A stretch of 64,000 nucleotides of DNA. Origin: Desulfovibrio gilichinskyi (GTDB lineage: Bacteria; Desulfobacterota; Desulfovibrionia; Desulfovibrionales; Desulfovibrionaceae). Under the pieces are notes generated by a model, which worked only from the letters and a program-made list of their open reading frames with translations, was not told the DNA's origin and did not search any database. The translations under genes and the position numbers were made by a program. Positions 25,195 to 36,254 of the stretch are shown one piece after another. Location of the stretch: contig NZ_FWZU01000002.1 in assembly GCF_900177375.1 (NCBI RefSeq), positions 372,001 through 436,000 on the forward strand, written 5' to 3'. How positions within the stretch are numbered: position 1 is the first letter of the stretch; every line of letters begins with the position of its first letter.

Positions 25195-27510
25195 ATGAAA
25201 ATTAAAAGCATCAACACTGTGATAACTATTGTAATATTCGTACTGGTTGCAACAACTTTTTCCGTTTGTGTGTGGTGGGTTGCAGGCGATACTTATGATG
25301 CACTTTTTAAAGAGCAAAAAAAGTCGATGGCTAGTATGGTTGATGAGTCAATGAACGCCCTTGAAATGTATATAGGACAAGGACAAGATCTTGCAAATGT
25401 TATTGCAAATGATCCGAGGACTGTTTCAGCTCTCAGCGGGGGCAGCCTTAATGAAGCTGACAGTTTTTTGAAATCTTTGATGGGGGTTTCAAGAGATTAC
25501 GCGGTTGCAATGATTTTTGATAAAAAAGGTATTATTGTTTCCGGGTACACTAATACAGGTAAGAGTGCAGCTGGCGGGGACAGGTCTTCACGTGAATATG
25601 TAAAGAAAATTCTTTCCGGTGATGACCAATATGTTTCGCATGAAATTTTAAAATCAATGAGTGCCGGCGGAATTCTTATTTTTTCCATTGCGAACAGTGT
25701 CCGTGATGCAAACGGAAATATTGTCGGAGGTGTTGCGGTATTTCCAAAGTGGGAAAAGTTTACCAGTACTTTTGTAGATCCTTTCCGCGTTGGTAAAGAT
25801 GGATACTGTTTAATGATTGATGGCAAAGGGCAGATTATTGCCCATGCTACGGATAAAAGTTTGTATTTGAAGAATTTTTCCGATTTGCCTTTCATGAAAA
25901 GTGTTATGTCAAAAAAGAACGGTGGTGAATATTATGAATGGCAAGGGCGTGAAAAGTATATGGAGTACAAAACTATTCCACTCACAGGTTGGACTTTTAT
26001 TGTAAGTGCTTATGAATCTGATTTAACTGCTGCAGCTACCAATCAGCGAAATGTTTTGATTGTTGCAGGAGCTGCAGTTGTTCTTTTGCTTAGTGGATTA
26101 ATGGTTACACTTTTAAGATTTCTTATTATTAAACCTGTTTCAAATATTCTTGAATTTTCCGGTGAAGTAGCCGGCGGCAATCTCCAAGCTGAGCTTCATG
26201 GGACTTACAGATATGAATTTAATGCGCTGGCTGAAAAAATAAGCCATATGGTTTATGAGCTAAAAGAAAAACTGGGCTTTTCCGAGGGAGTTCTTAAGGG
26301 ACTGGTTCTTCCATGCGGTCTTATAGGACCGGATGGTAAAATTCTGTGGACTAATAAAGAGTTGTGCGAACTCGTTGACAGTCCGCACACTCCGGAAGGG
26401 GCTGTCGGTCTTTCTGCCGGCGAGTTTGTGTTCGGTGATCCAAACAGAGAAACTCTGGCGCAGGCCGCATTTAGAACGCAGGAGAAACAGGAAGGAGAGA
26501 TTGAACTTAAAACTTTCTCCGGTAAGCTTAAGAATATAAAAATCTCAACGACTCCTTTCTATGATATGGACAAGAAGCTGCTTGGTGCGATCGCTATCTG
26601 GATTGATATGACAGATCTAAAACAGCAGGCTAAGAAGGTAGCTGAGCAGAATGCGAGAATGACCCGTGCTGCTAAGGAAGCGGAATCTATTTCACAAAAT
26701 CTTTCAAGTGCATCCGAAGAGCTTTCTGCCCAGATTGAACAGTCAAGCCGAGGTGCTGAAGATCAGCGAGATAGAGTAGGCGAGACTTCTGCCGCAATGG
26801 AAGAGATGAACGCTACAGTTCTTGAAGTTGCGCGTAACGCCGGAACTGCTGCGGAAGATGCCGACAGTGCAAAAGAGAAAGCTCAAAACGGGGCTAAAAT
26901 CGTAAGCAGTGTTATTGAGGCTGTAGAAGGTGTTAAGAAACAGGCCGATGCCCTTAAAAGTTCAATGGAGCTCCTTGGGGTGGAAGCTGCTGAAATAGGC
27001 ACCATTTTGAGAGTTATTAATGATATCGCCGACCAGACGAACCTGCTTGCTCTTAATGCGGCTATTGAAGCTGCAAGAGCCGGTGAAGCCGGGCGCGGAT
27101 TTGCCGTCGTTGCGGATGAAGTCCGTAAACTTGCCGAAAATACTATGGCGGCAACCAGTGAAGTCGGTGGAGCTATCAATAAAATACAAGGTATGACTAC
27201 TGAAAATATTAAAGCTACTGAAGAAGCTGCCAAGTCAGCTCATCGCAGCAGTGAACTTGCTAATGAATCCGGCAAAACTCTTACTGAGATTGTTCACCTT
27301 GTAGAGAGCGCCGCTGATCAGGTAAGAAGTATCGCTACTGCCGCTGAACAACAGTCTGCAACCAGTGATGAAATCAACAGAGCTACAGAAGATATCAGCA
27401 GAATCTCCATGGAAACATCGCAGGTTCTGGACGAATCCGCTAAAGCTATTCAAGAAGTTGCTTCCATGGCATCAAGGCTGAATTCGGTGATTGAAGACAT
27501 TCAGTCTTAG
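25195..27510 (+). CDS. Methyl-accepting chemotaxis protein: double CACHE, HAMP, PAS
   Basis: A 771-residue chemoreceptor. Helix 1 spans residues about 8-30. The periplasmic dCACHE domain runs to about 280 ([34 protein letters not shown]). Then come helix 2, a HAMP domain ([21 protein letters not shown]), a cytoplasmic PAS domain (about 360-470, [14 protein letters not shown]) and the signalling hairpin with tip [23 protein letters not shown]. The PAS domain adds an internal signal, such as redox state or a small ligand. GGGAGA at 25185-25190 favours ATG 25195 over GTG 25147. The outer domain is a clear paralogue of that at 18.7 kb. A terminator follows. Confidence 0.9.
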   Translation: MKIKSINTVITIVIFVLVATTFSVCVWWVAGDTYDALFKEQKKSMASMVDESMNALEMYIGQGQDLANVIANDPRTVSALSGGSLNEADSFLKSLMGVSRDYAVAMIFDKKGIIVSGYTNTGKSAAGGDRSSREYVKKILSGDDQYVSHEILKSMSAGGILIFSIANSVRDANGNIVGGVAVFPKWEKFTSTFVDPFRVGKDGYCLMIDGKGQIIAHATDKSLYLKNFSDLPFMKSVMSKKNGGEYYEWQGREKYMEYKTIPLTGWTFIVSAYESDLTAAATNQRNVLIVAGAAVVLLLSGLMVTLLRFLIIKPVSNILEFSGEVAGGNLQAELHGTYRYEFNALAEKISHMVYELKEKLGFSEGVLKGLVLPCGLIGPDGKILWTNKELCELVDSPHTPEGAVGLSAGEFVFGDPNRETLAQAAFRTQEKQEGEIELKTFSGKLKNIKISTTPFYDMDKKLLGAIAIWIDMTDLKQQAKKVAEQNARMTRAAKEAESISQNLSSASEELSAQIEQSSRGAEDQRDRVGETSAAMEEMNATVLEVARNAGTAAEDADSAKEKAQNGAKIVSSVIEAVEGVKKQADALKSSMELLGVEAAEIGTILRVINDIADQTNLLALNAAIEAARAGEAGRGFAVVADEVRKLAENTMAATSEVGGAINKIQGMTTENIKATEEAAKSAHRSSELANESGKTLTEIVHLVESAADQVRSIATAAEQQSATSDEINRATEDISRISMETSQVLDESAKAIQEVASMASRLNSVIEDIQS

Positions 27511-27542
27511 TAATAGTTCAAGTTTAAATTGTTTTAAGGATG

Positions 27543-27580
27543 AGAAAACCCTCCTGCTGATGCGGGAGGGTTTTCTTTAT
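27543..27580 (+). terminator. Terminator after the PAS chemoreceptor
   Basis: GAAAACCCTCC / GGGAGGGTTTTC stem around a TGCTGATGC loop, followed by TTTAT. Confidence 0.88.
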
Positions 27581-27699
27581 ATAAAAGCATTTCTTGCAAC
27601 TATACTGTAGAATATATAAATTAAACTTAATCGAATCGGCTGTTTTTATCGGCTTAAATTTTTCACGCTATTTCCGAGAGTATAGTTCAGGAGTTTAAT

Positions 27700-29685
27700 T
27701 TGGGAATCGCCTCTGATCTTGTAATACTTATTTTAGCCGGGTTACTCGGTGGATTCGCGGCTCGCTTACTACGCCAGCCGCTATTGCTTGGCTATATTGT
27801 CGCCGGAGTTATTGTAGGCCCGTATACAGGCGGAATAACAGTCTCAGGTGTTCATGATATAGAGTTGCTCGCGGAAATAGGGGTTGCGCTGCTTCTGTTT
27901 ACCCTCGGCATTGAATTCTCTATCAAAGAATTAAAACCTGTCAAAGCTGTGGCGTTGCTCGGTACACCGTTGCAGATAGTTTTAACGATGGCTTTCGGGT
28001 GGGGAATAGGGTCGCTTATGGGTTGGGATTCGCACCTCTCGCTGTGGTTCGGTGCTTTTATATCCCTTTCAAGTACGATGGTTGTCTTAAAAACCCTTGA
28101 AAGCCGTGGGCTGGTGGGAACTCTTTCCAGCAGGGTAATGATCGGAATGCTTGTTGTTCAGGATCTGGTTGTGGTCCCGATGCTTATCCTCATGCCTCAG
28201 TTAGGCTCAGACGCTTTCGGACTGGGGCAGGTTGGTTTTGCCGCGCTTAAAACGGTCTTGTTTCTGGCTTCAATGTTTTTATTGGGAACGCGTATTATTC
28301 CTCACGTTATGAAAATTGTTGCAAGCTGGAATTCCCGTGAAACATTTATGCTTACTTGCAGCGGTATCGGTCTAGGGATCGGATATGCTACACACATGCT
28401 GGGATTGTCCTTCGCTTTCGGGGCATTTGTCGCGGGCATGGTACTTAGTGAATCTAAATATGCTTACCAGGCTTTAAGCGATATTCTTCCTCTCCGTGAC
28501 GTATTCAGTCTGATATTTTTTGCATCAATAGGGATGCTTATAAATCCTGTATTTATTTGGCATAACTTAACTACCATTCTTTTGCTGACATTTTGTATTT
28601 TTATAGGCAAGGGGATTATTTTCGGATGTATCTCGTACTTATTCAATTATAAGAATGTGATACCTTTAGCCCTTGGTCTTGGCATGTTTCAGGTCGGTGA
28701 GCTCTCTTTTCTGCTGTTGCAGCAAGGGGCTGAATCAGGTTCATTTCCCAGAGAATATTTTCCGCTGTTTATGGGGACAGGAATTCTCACCATGATGCTG
28801 ACTCCGATTCTCTCATCACTTACTTCGCCGCTATATTCTTTTTTTAAAAAACGTACTGGGTGGAACCCGTTACAAACAGTGCATATTCCCATAGAAGGTT
28901 TGGAGCAGCATGTAGTTATTCTAGGCGGTGGAAGATTCGGTTCTTATGTTGCTGGAGTTCTGGAGACAGTCGATATCCCTTATGTCATTATTGAGCTTAA
29001 TTCCAACAAAGTTGAGGAGGCAGTTGAGAGGGGGCAGGATGTTATTTACGGAGATGCCGCACAGGAGATAGTATTAAATGCTGCGGAAGTTTCGCGTGCA
29101 CGTATGGTGCTTATGACAATACCCTCTATTAACGGGTCCGGTGCTGTTTTTGAAAAATTGAAAAAGCTCGCTCCTGGAACGCCTGTTGTGGCTCTGTCCA
29201 GAAATCAGGAGCAGTTAGAGGTTCTTAATAGTTTAGGAGTGCATAATATTATTATGCCTGAATTTGAAACCAGTCTCGAAATGATTCGTCAGATACTGCG
29301 CCATTTCAGTCTGCCTGCAGCAGAAGTTCAGAATGTAATGGATTCCATGCGCAGAGACAGGTATACAACAGATGTTGAACGGCAGAACCCCGAGCATGAG
29401 CTGCTGTCTACTCTACGAGCAGCATCTGACTCTATTGAGCTTACTTGGGTGCAAGTAGGAGATAAGTCGTGTCTAGCAGGGCAGACTTTGGCCGAAAGCA
29501 GGATAAGAACTGTTACAGGCGTTTCCGTTGCCGGTGTTCTCAGGGGGGAAAAGTTCAGTATTAATCCTGATGGACATTTTGAGTTACACGCTGGAGATTT
29601 TGTCGGAATTATGGGGTCAAAGAATAATATTATTAAATTTAATGAATTTGCAGCTGTTGCGGGAGTAAGCTCTGTTTCTGAGTAA
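27700..29685 (+). CDS. Kef/CPA2-type monovalent cation:proton antiporter with TrkA-N and TrkA-C domains
   Basis: A 661-residue inner-membrane antiporter. Residues about 1-385 are the Na+/H+ exchanger domain with about twelve helices ([41 protein letters not shown]). Residues about 405-525 are a TrkA-N/RCK domain with a Rossmann motif ([15 protein letters not shown]). Residues about 570-655 are TrkA-C ([16 protein letters not shown]). It probably moves K+ or Na+ against protons and is gated by nucleotide binding to the RCK part. The start is TTG at 27700, supported by CAGGAG six bases upstream; no nearby ATG fits better. No KefF/KefG-type oxidoreductase is adjacent. Confidence 0.88.
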   Translation: MGIASDLVILILAGLLGGFAARLLRQPLLLGYIVAGVIVGPYTGGITVSGVHDIELLAEIGVALLLFTLGIEFSIKELKPVKAVALLGTPLQIVLTMAFGWGIGSLMGWDSHLSLWFGAFISLSSTMVVLKTLESRGLVGTLSSRVMIGMLVVQDLVVVPMLILMPQLGSDAFGLGQVGFAALKTVLFLASMFLLGTRIIPHVMKIVASWNSRETFMLTCSGIGLGIGYATHMLGLSFAFGAFVAGMVLSESKYAYQALSDILPLRDVFSLIFFASIGMLINPVFIWHNLTTILLLTFCIFIGKGIIFGCISYLFNYKNVIPLALGLGMFQVGELSFLLLQQGAESGSFPREYFPLFMGTGILTMMLTPILSSLTSPLYSFFKKRTGWNPLQTVHIPIEGLEQHVVILGGGRFGSYVAGVLETVDIPYVIIELNSNKVEEAVERGQDVIYGDAAQEIVLNAAEVSRARMVLMTIPSINGSGAVFEKLKKLAPGTPVVALSRNQEQLEVLNSLGVHNIIMPEFETSLEMIRQILRHFSLPAAEVQNVMDSMRRDRYTTDVERQNPEHELLSTLRAASDSIELTWVQVGDKSCLAGQTLAESRIRTVTGVSVAGVLRGEKFSINPDGHFELHAGDFVGIMGSKNNIIKFNEFAAVAGVSSVSE

Positions 29686-29713
29686 GTTACTATAATAATA
29701 TTAAAAGGTATTT

Positions 29714-30502
29714 ATGAATAATTTAAAAAAGAGTTTTTTGAAGGCATTTGTCGGACTTAGTTTTTTAGTCTCTATGGGGTGTGCTGTAGTAAATATTCCA
29801 ACTCCGCACGGCATGACGGATGGTCCTGATTCCGGAGCCTCCGCTGAAAAAGTTTTATCTTTTTTCGACTCCATTCCTTATCGCGAAGATGGTGCTATCA
29901 ATAAAGCAGGGGACTTTACTCTTTTTGCGGATCAGCAGGCACGTTTTGACACTTCAGGGCTTAATTGCAGCGGCTTCACTGTGGCTGCTTCCCGTTATTT
30001 TTTTAAGCGTGACTACGTGCTGAATGATGTTATGATTGACCGGCTTGCAGACAGTGGTCCTGATGCTGAAAATGGCGAAGACTGGGATTTCGGCTATGAT
30101 GTTATTTTGAACCTGACCGAGGGAATGGACCGTAAAGTAATGCTTCCTTTCGGCAAAAATGCGGATATTTCCAGCAGTAACGGGATGACCCTGCGTGGTT
30201 TTGATTTGCATGATCTAAAGGCATGGACCGACGTGATTTCTAAGATGAAAAAAGGCAGTGTTTACCTGTTTTCTATGAGTAAGCCTGTCAGTTTTAAGAA
30301 TTACAAGCTGCTTCATTACCACGTAGGAGTGATTGTTCCTGATGGAGAAGGACATGTCTGGCTGTGTCATGCTACTCATAAAGCAGGTGTTAACAAGGTG
30401 GATATAACTTCACTAGAGAATCTTAAACGTGTTGTTGATGCGAACCCTGACAGTAAGCTTGGGAAACGCATGATTCTTATTGTTGAGGCTCCCTTGAAAT
30501 AA
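29714..30502 (+). CDS. Lipoprotein with an NlpC/P60-like cysteine peptidase domain
   Basis: A 262-residue lipoprotein. The signal sequence ends in a lipobox (LVSMGC, Cys near residue 23). The catalytic core looks like the papain-like NlpC/P60 group: a nucleophile Cys in GLNCSGFTVAAS near residue 81, and a His in HYHVGVIVPDG near residue 202, with a second His in LCHATHKAG. Such enzymes usually cut cell-wall peptides. AAAGG precedes the ATG. It follows the Kef-type gene by 28 bases and may be cotranscribed with it and with zupT. The family assignment is by motif spacing only, so moderate confidence. Confidence 0.7.
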   Translation: MNNLKKSFLKAFVGLSFLVSMGCAVVNIPTPHGMTDGPDSGASAEKVLSFFDSIPYREDGAINKAGDFTLFADQQARFDTSGLNCSGFTVAASRYFFKRDYVLNDVMIDRLADSGPDAENGEDWDFGYDVILNLTEGMDRKVMLPFGKNADISSSNGMTLRGFDLHDLKAWTDVISKMKKGSVYLFSMSKPVSFKNYKLLHYHVGVIVPDGEGHVWLCHATHKAGVNKVDITSLENLKRVVDANPDSKLGKRMILIVEAPLK

Positions 30503-30554
30503 GAGATCTTTTTTCTAGCAATTGGTATCGGTATTTTTGTGAGGAACTGAAACT

Positions 30555-31373
30555 ATGTTTTCGGAAAATGTCAGCTTTGCATTAGGACTCACTCTGTTTG
30601 CGGGGCTTTCTACAGGGATTGGTTCTGCTTTGGCTTTTTTTGCCAAAAAGACAAACACCCGTTTTTTATCTATTTCGTTAGGATTTTCAGCCGGAGTAAT
30701 GATCTACGTCTCTTTTATGGAGATTATGAATAAAGCTAAAACAGCTTTACAGGCTGATCTGGGAAATATTGTTGGAACATGGGTGGCAGTCGGAGCTTTT
30801 TTTGGCGGTATATTGTTTATTGCCTTAATTGATAAACTAGTTCCAAGTTACGAAAATCCTCATGAAATGCACCGCGTTGAGGAAATGAACGAGAACGATC
30901 CGTTTGCCGGAAAGAGTAAGAAAAAACTTTTACGAATGGGAATGATGTCGGCTCTTGCAATCGGTATTCATAATTTCCCGGAAGGTCTTGCCACGTTCAC
31001 AGCAGCTCTGAAAGACCCGCACCTCGGCGTAGCTATCGCAGTTGCAATTGCGATCCATAATATTCCTGAAGGAATTGCTGTCTCCGTTCCCATCTATTAT
31101 GCAACCGGCAGTAAGAAAAAAGCTTTTGCTTATTCATTCTTGTCCGGCATTGCAGAGCCGGTAGGAGCTCTTGTCGGGTATGTGCTGCTTATGCCTTTCA
31201 TGTCTGATACTGTCTTCGGGGTGATTTTCGCCGGGGTTGCCGGTATTATGGTTTTTATTTCCTTTGATGAACTCTTGCCTGCGGCTGAAGAATACGGGGA
31301 GCATCACCTTTCAATTTATGGATTGATTGCCGGTATGGTGGTAATGGCTATCTCGTTGCTGTTATTCTTGTAG
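30555..31373 (+). CDS. zupT: ZIP-family zinc transporter ZupT
   Basis: A 272-residue inner-membrane transporter importing Zn2+ and probably other divalent metals. About eight helices are visible. The metal-binding helices are intact: HNFPEG near residue 140 and HNIPEG near residue 170, with the matching Glu in [12 protein letters not shown] short cytoplasmic loop is rich in Glu, Asp, His and Met ([14 protein letters not shown]). The length is slightly above that of E. coli ZupT (257). It has a GAGG ribosome binding site. No Zur-type site was recognised upstream. Confidence 0.92.
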   Translation: MFSENVSFALGLTLFAGLSTGIGSALAFFAKKTNTRFLSISLGFSAGVMIYVSFMEIMNKAKTALQADLGNIVGTWVAVGAFFGGILFIALIDKLVPSYENPHEMHRVEEMNENDPFAGKSKKKLLRMGMMSALAIGIHNFPEGLATFTAALKDPHLGVAIAVAIAIHNIPEGIAVSVPIYYATGSKKKAFAYSFLSGIAEPVGALVGYVLLMPFMSDTVFGVIFAGVAGIMVFISFDELLPAAEEYGEHHLSIYGLIAGMVVMAISLLLFL

Positions 31374-31433
31374 TAGAATATGATAGGTATAATTTCTAAG
31401 GTAAACATGAACCAATAGATATAAGGAGTAGCA

Positions 31434-31994
31434 ATGGGGAAAATAAATATTGGAATTCAAGGCTTCACCATGCCTATGCCTCAGACCATTTTGGGATGCC
31501 GTCAAGGTGGGCGTAGCAATTTTATGGCTTTGGCCTGGACTACAAGGGTTAACTATAATCCTGCTTTAATTATGGCCGCAGTAGGCAAAAAACATTTTTC
31601 CAATTCCGCCATTAAAGAGTCAGGTGAGTTCAGTGTGAATATCCCTTCCTCAGATATGGTCGAAATTACAGATTTTGTTGGATTAGTCTCCGGCAGTCAG
31701 CTTGATAAATCTGAATTGTTCACAATTCATAAGGGTGAACTTGAAAATGCCCCTATCATTGTTGAATGCCCTATGGGGATAGAGTGCAAGGTTCTTGACT
31801 CCATGGAGTTGCCTAACGACACTCTCTTTGTCGGAGAGGTTATTGCTACATGGTGTAACGAAGGAGTGCTAACTGACGGAATGCCTGATATTAAAAAGGT
31901 CAATCCTTTCACTCTGACAATGCCTGACAATCGTTATTGGGCGGTTGGAGAATGCATCGGTCGGGCGTGGCATGAAGGAAAGAGTTTAAAGTAA
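31434..31994 (+). CDS. Flavin reductase-like FMN-binding protein
   Basis: A 186-residue protein of the flavin reductase/DIM6 split-barrel group, which binds FMN and often transfers electrons to oxygen or to partner oxidoreductases. Typical features are the early GRSNFMALAWTTRVNYNPALIMAAV segment, FSVNIPS, and the FVGEVIATWCNEGVL strand. AAGGAG precedes the ATG by six bases. In sulfate reducers such proteins are usually small single-domain electron carriers. No obvious partner gene is adjacent. A terminator follows. Confidence 0.85.
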   Translation: MGKINIGIQGFTMPMPQTILGCRQGGRSNFMALAWTTRVNYNPALIMAAVGKKHFSNSAIKESGEFSVNIPSSDMVEITDFVGLVSGSQLDKSELFTIHKGELENAPIIVECPMGIECKVLDSMELPNDTLFVGEVIATWCNEGVLTDGMPDIKKVNPFTLTMPDNRYWAVGECIGRAWHEGKSLK

Positions 31995-32033
31995 CAACAC
32001 TAAATCATTTTGTAAGATGAATTTACTGCTAAC

Positions 32034-32073
32034 AAAAATACCCCTGAAACATATGTTTCAGGGGTATTTTTGT
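32034..32073. terminator. Bidirectional terminator
   Basis: AAAAATACCCCTGAAAC / GTTTCAGGGGTATTTTT perfect hairpin with an ATAT loop. It serves the flavin reductase (plus) and the hemerythrin chemoreceptor (minus). Confidence 0.92.
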
Positions 32074-32094
32074 TAGTTCTGTTTAGCGGATATT

Positions 32095-33819
32095 CTAGTG
32101 GATGCCGTGCTCATTCATAAACTGTGAGTACTTGTGGTCGACAATCATGATGTGTTTAACCAGCCAGTCTTTTAAGAATCTTATGACCTCACTGGAAACG
32201 ATTGCCTTACCTGAAGCCAGTCCTTTTCCGAATTCTTCAATCTTGCCTTCAAAGGTGCGGTGAAGTTTTTTATGGGAAACTGCATCAGGGTATTTGTACT
32301 TGTCAAAAATCTTTTCTTCGTATCCGAAGTGATATTTAGTGTACTCAAGCAGTTTGTCCACAATTTCTTTGACTGCAGCATTTGCTTTGCGTTGGCGCAT
32401 TGCCTGATAGAGCTCGTTAATCATGTTGATCAAAGTCATGTGGTGCTCATCAATTGTTCTGACATTTACAGAAAGGTCGTCAAACCATTCAACTATCTTG
32501 CCGGAACTTGTATCCACAATTTTACCGGTTGAAATACCCTGAACAATTGAGTCGAGCTCTTCAATTACACCTGCAATTTCCGCAAGAGCTCTGGCTGAAT
32601 CAGTCATCCCTTCTGACGTTTCCTGTGAAATTCTGGCTACATCACTGATTGCCATATTGATTTCTTCTGAAGCTGCCGACTGTTCTTCGCTGGCTGCTGC
32701 GATTGATTCAACCTGAGAGTTGGTGTCATCAACCATTCCGACAATAGCATTCATCAGGTTGCCGGATTTAGCTGCTGATTCTGTGGAGTGAACAATTTCT
32801 TCGGCCGCAGCCTCTACAGCAGTTATGTTTTCGCGTGCGTTGGCTTGGATTGTTGATACAGCGTTACCGACATCTTTTGTTGCGTTCATGGTTTTTTCTG
32901 CCAGCTTGCGAACTTCGTCAGCAACAACTGCAAATCCGCGTCCTGCATCCCCTGCTCTGGCTGCTTCAATCGCTGCGTTGAGGGCCAGCAGGTTAGTCTG
33001 GTCGGCAATATCGGTTATGACGGTCATAATTTTGCCGATGTTATCTGCTTGCTGACCAAGAGAGCCCATGGTTGTTTTTAAATTAAGGATAGTTCCTTTA
33101 ATCTGTTCAAATGATTTAATAGCACCGATTACGCCTTCAGCGCCTTGCTGTGCATTCTCTTTAGATTGACTTGAGCTTTTGGCGGCCATGGAAGCGTTTT
33201 GCGCAACTTCAAGTACTGTGCTGTTCATTTCTTCCATAGCAGTGGCTGTTTCAGTTATTCTGTCGCGTTGTATAATCATTCCAGTGCTGACTTGATTTAT
33301 CTGAGCACTGAGTTCTTCAATCCCTGAAAACAGTTTTCCTGAAATACCCTGAGCGTTGGAAGCTGATTTGAGAATAGTCTCCATAGCGGTTTTTACATCT
33401 TTCAGTTCCGTTTGCGAAACTTTAAGTCTCTGTTCAAAATTTTCAGCTTTAGTTTCAAGTTCTTTGTTGCGTTTATTGCTTTCCTCTGTTTTTAAACTGA
33501 GAGCTTCGAATGCTGCATGCAGATTATTCCCGACTTCAAGCACTTCATTATCAAGTTCTTGCGGCAGAATTGATTTTGCTATGCCTTTCTTTATGTCTTT
33601 TGCATACTTGCTAAGTAAAACAAGCTGGTCGAAGATGTTAGAATTAATAGTAATTAATGAAAAAACAGTACCGATGATGGCGATGACTAGAAATGAAATC
33701 TGCCATATGATCATTGATCCGCCTGATGATGCAGCAGGCGAGAAAGTGGAAGCAAATAAAGCTGCAGTCATAATGAGCACTACAGTGAGTGAGAGGCTAA
33801 GCCTCGTTTTAGATGTCAT
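32095..33819 (-). CDS. Chemotaxis receptor with C-terminal bacteriohemerythrin domain (DcrH-like)
   Basis: A 574-residue receptor for oxygen or redox. Two hydrophobic helices lie at about residues 7-28 and 36-55 with almost nothing between them, so there is no periplasmic sensor. The coiled signalling hairpin follows (tip [23 protein letters not shown]). The last 130 residues are a hemerythrin domain with the di-iron ligands in order: HH in DEHHMTL, H and E in HFGYEE, H in SHKKLH, and H/D in KHIMIVDH. In D. vulgaris DcrH this domain binds oxygen; here it probably signals aerotaxis. AAGGAG supports the start. Confidence 0.92.
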   Translation of the reverse strand: MTSKTRLSLSLTVVLIMTAALFASTFSPAASSGGSMIIWQISFLVIAIIGTVFSLITINSNIFDQLVLLSKYAKDIKKGIAKSILPQELDNEVLEVGNNLHAAFEALSLKTEESNKRNKELETKAENFEQRLKVSQTELKDVKTAMETILKSASNAQGISGKLFSGIEELSAQINQVSTGMIIQRDRITETATAMEEMNSTVLEVAQNASMAAKSSSQSKENAQQGAEGVIGAIKSFEQIKGTILNLKTTMGSLGQQADNIGKIMTVITDIADQTNLLALNAAIEAARAGDAGRGFAVVADEVRKLAEKTMNATKDVGNAVSTIQANARENITAVEAAAEEIVHSTESAAKSGNLMNAIVGMVDDTNSQVESIAAASEEQSAASEEINMAISDVARISQETSEGMTDSARALAEIAGVIEELDSIVQGISTGKIVDTSSGKIVEWFDDLSVNVRTIDEHHMTLINMINELYQAMRQRKANAAVKEIVDKLLEYTKYHFGYEEKIFDKYKYPDAVSHKKLHRTFEGKIEEFGKGLASGKAIVSSEVIRFLKDWLVKHIMIVDHKYSQFMNEHGIH

Positions 33820-33965
33820 ATATACTCCTTGGAGGTGTGAAAATTTAATATTCTAAGTGCTTTTGCAAACTATAAAAAATACCTAGAATAAGCAAGGGAA
33901 TAAATAATAATAATTCTTGTTAAGATTATATCTGTATTAAATTATTAAATAATATAAAAAAGTTA

Positions 33966-34895
33966 TTACTCACTTAATTTGGGTAACGAGTCTGCAACAT
34001 GTTTTATCACCGCTCGCATCCAAATATGTGCCGGATCGTTGTTATTAACAGCATGCCAGTGTTGATAAATTTCAAAAATTGTATTTTCAAGCGGGAGTTT
34101 GATAATACGAAGCGGCATGATTTCAGTATATACCTGAGCCAGCCTCTCGGCAAGCGACCCGATAAGGTTGGACGAACTGACAAGAGAAGGAATTACTACT
34201 TCCTGCTGTACAACAACTTTTATTTTTCGCTGAACCCCTTTGTGATATAAATAGTCCTCAAGAAATCCCAAACCTGATTCAGATAGAGAAAGGGCTACAA
34301 ATTCTGCTTTTGACAACTCTTCCTCTGTCATTACTTCTCCTGTTACAGGATGATCTTTGCGCAGAACACAAACTTCTCTGTCTTGAAAAAGTTGTTCCTT
34401 AAACACTCCCGCGCCATAATCTCTTGAACAACCGATAAAAATATCCAGTTTCCCGTTTTGCAGCATTGCAGTGCGCTGTTCGTATGTTGCCTGAACAATT
34501 CGCAGTGTGATATTTGGGGCTTCATTCTGAATTTTAGAAATTATTTCCGGTAGTAACAGGTTGCAAAGATAATCACTTAACCCCAGGCAGAAAGTCCTGT
34601 TGGAAGATTTCGGGGAAAATTCACCTCGGTCGTCAAGAGATTCAAGAATTTTCTTTAAGGACGGAGCCAGCGTTTTATGAAGCTCTACGCAGAGCGGAGT
34701 CGGGTCCATGCTATTTCCACGGCGGATGAAAAGACGGTCCTCGAAGTGATCCCTGAGCTTTGAAAGAGCGTGGCTGATTGCGGATTGAGTCATAAACAGT
34801 TTTTTCCCGGCAAGCGTAAGGCTGCGTTCGCAAAAAACCGTATCGAGTATTACAAGTAGGTTAAGATCAAAATTTGCTGGATTAGTTTTGCTCAT
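33966..34895 (-). CDS. LysR-family transcriptional regulator
   Basis: A 309-residue regulator. The N-terminal winged helix (residues about 8-66, with TLAGKKLFMTQSAISHALSKLRDHF) binds DNA. The rest is the periplasmic-binding-protein-like effector domain (TFCLGLSDYLCNLLLPEI onward). It is transcribed away from a small EamA-type membrane gene across about 105 bases, which makes that gene the likeliest target. The spacer is too AT-rich for me to single out a T-N11-A box. The effector is unknown. Confidence 0.88.
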   Translation of the reverse strand: MSKTNPANFDLNLLVILDTVFCERSLTLAGKKLFMTQSAISHALSKLRDHFEDRLFIRRGNSMDPTPLCVELHKTLAPSLKKILESLDDRGEFSPKSSNRTFCLGLSDYLCNLLLPEIISKIQNEAPNITLRIVQATYEQRTAMLQNGKLDIFIGCSRDYGAGVFKEQLFQDREVCVLRKDHPVTGEVMTEEELSKAEFVALSLSESGLGFLEDYLYHKGVQRKIKVVVQQEVVIPSLVSSSNLIGSLAERLAQVYTEIMPLRIIKLPLENTIFEIYQHWHAVNNNDPAHIWMRAVIKHVADSLPKLSE

Positions 34896-34999
34896 ACGGG
34901 GAATGAATACCTTTCAGTGGTAATAATAAGTTAAGCAGAGTAGCTGTTGAATCTAAAAAGTTGCTGATGTCTTACTACTTCATTTAAAAGGAAATTAGA

Positions 35000-35437
35000 A
35001 TGCTAGCTGTTTATGGTTCAATCGCAATTGTAGTTGCCTCATCTGTTACATATCATCTTGCTCAAAAAAGTATATCCGGCGGCAGTTCTCTGTTTGCTTC
35101 TCTGGCATCTGCGTATGCTATGGCCATGCTGCTCAGTCTTGTCGGGATGTATTTTCAAACAGGGCGTATAGACATTACGGAAATCTTCAGTACTCGAAAT
35201 TGGCAGGTTTTACTTCTTGGTTTGGCTATTTTCGGGATTGAGGTCGGCGTTCTGCTTACTTACAGGGCCGGGGCCAGTATCAGTACCCTTCCTATTATAG
35301 TAAACGGAGTGGTCATGGCCTGCCTCATACCTCTAGGAATGTTGCTTTATCGTGAACATTTAACCATAAATTCAGTGATTGGTATCATACTTATCGCCTC
35401 CGGAATGTGGGTTCTGTGTGTTTCCGGACATGCATAA
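35000..35437 (+). CDS. Small EamA-like (single-domain DMT) membrane protein
   Basis: A 145-residue protein with about five hydrophobic helices, equal to one half of a ten-helix EamA transporter. The final part (NSVIGIILIASGMWVL) is the usual end of an EamA unit. Such half-size members work as dimers, like the small multidrug resistance group, but the substrate is unknown. AAGGA precedes the ATG. It is divergent from the LysR gene and probably under its control. It is not a truncated remnant as far as I can see, because no matching second half or frameshift follows. Confidence 0.78.
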   Translation: MLAVYGSIAIVVASSVTYHLAQKSISGGSSLFASLASAYAMAMLLSLVGMYFQTGRIDITEIFSTRNWQVLLLGLAIFGIEVGVLLTYRAGASISTLPIIVNGVVMACLIPLGMLLYREHLTINSVIGIILIASGMWVLCVSGHA

Positions 35438-35475
35438 TTTTCATTAATAATAAAGTAGTTGCATCGTCTGGAATT

Positions 35476-36213
35476 TTAATTAAGTTCTGCTTTTTTAAAT
35501 AGTTCCTGGGCAGCTTCTGTATTCTTAATTTTTCTGAGAGTCTGGCTGAATTCTTCAGCTAACTGTTCATAACCAGGTTTTTTGGAAAAAGCTAAATATA
35601 GAGCTGCGCGGTGGACTGGTAGTGAACTGTAAGAAAATTGATCAGTAAGATTTAAGCTTTGCAGTGTGTATAGGGCTACATTTTTGTACGCAATGACAAG
35701 ATCGATTCTTTTGGCCTGAAGCTTAAGGAAATTAAGTTTTAAAGAGCTTACTTTTTCTTTGCTGAATAAGTTGCTTTGGTCGAATTCCTTTCCATATGAA
35801 TATCCATCAATTGTGCCGATTCTTTTACCGGCCAGTGAAGAAATACCATCAAATTTAAAAGTATCATCTTTGCGGTGAAATACTACTATATCAATTACTG
35901 ATATGGGTTCATCGGGAAAAATTAGAAATCGGTCTCGTTCTTTGGTTTTTGCTGTTCCTGGGATTCCGTCTGACCGCTGAGTTTCCGCCATTCGTAATGC
36001 TCTTTCCCATGGAACAAAAGCAAGTGTATATGGAATTTTCATCTCTTTGAAAGTTAGATCTAATATTTCGCAGTAAATACCTTTGTTTTCGCCGTCTACT
36101 TGATAATAGAGCGGGGGAAAAGGATCGGTGATAAGGGTAAGGAGTTCTCTGGCTATCGAAGGTGTCGGTATGAATAAAGCGATTAACATGATGGCAGTGA
36201 TCAATGTTTTCAT
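35476..36213 (-). CDS. Periplasmic solute-binding protein (SBP family 3), no permease nearby
   Basis: A 245-residue exported protein. The signal peptide is short (ITAIMLIALFIPTPSIA), then a family 3 binding domain begins LLTLITDPFPPLYYQVDGENKG. IPYTLAFVPWERALRMAE matches the same region of the orphan binding protein at 20.7 kb, so the two belong to one group. AAGGAAAA before the ATG at 36213 supports this start over 36252. It is the last of three minus-strand genes (ilvN, ptb-like, this), 41 bases after the second. No ABC permease is present, so a sensing role or use by distant genes is possible. Confidence 0.8.
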   Translation of the reverse strand: MKTLITAIMLIALFIPTPSIARELLTLITDPFPPLYYQVDGENKGIYCEILDLTFKEMKIPYTLAFVPWERALRMAETQRSDGIPGTAKTKERDRFLIFPDEPISVIDIVVFHRKDDTFKFDGISSLAGKRIGTIDGYSYGKEFDQSNLFSKEKVSSLKLNFLKLQAKRIDLVIAYKNVALYTLQSLNLTDQFSYSSLPVHRAALYLAFSKKPGYEQLAEEFSQTLRKIKNTEAAQELFKKAELN

Positions 36214-36254
36214 ACTGATTTTCCTTTTAGTTGGATACATGCTTTTATGCAACG

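Noticed and set aside
35000-35437. Half-size EamA protein as a truncated pseudogene
   Set aside because: It has a good ribosome binding site, a normal C-terminal helix and no remnant of a second half downstream, so it is better read as a genuine single-domain member.
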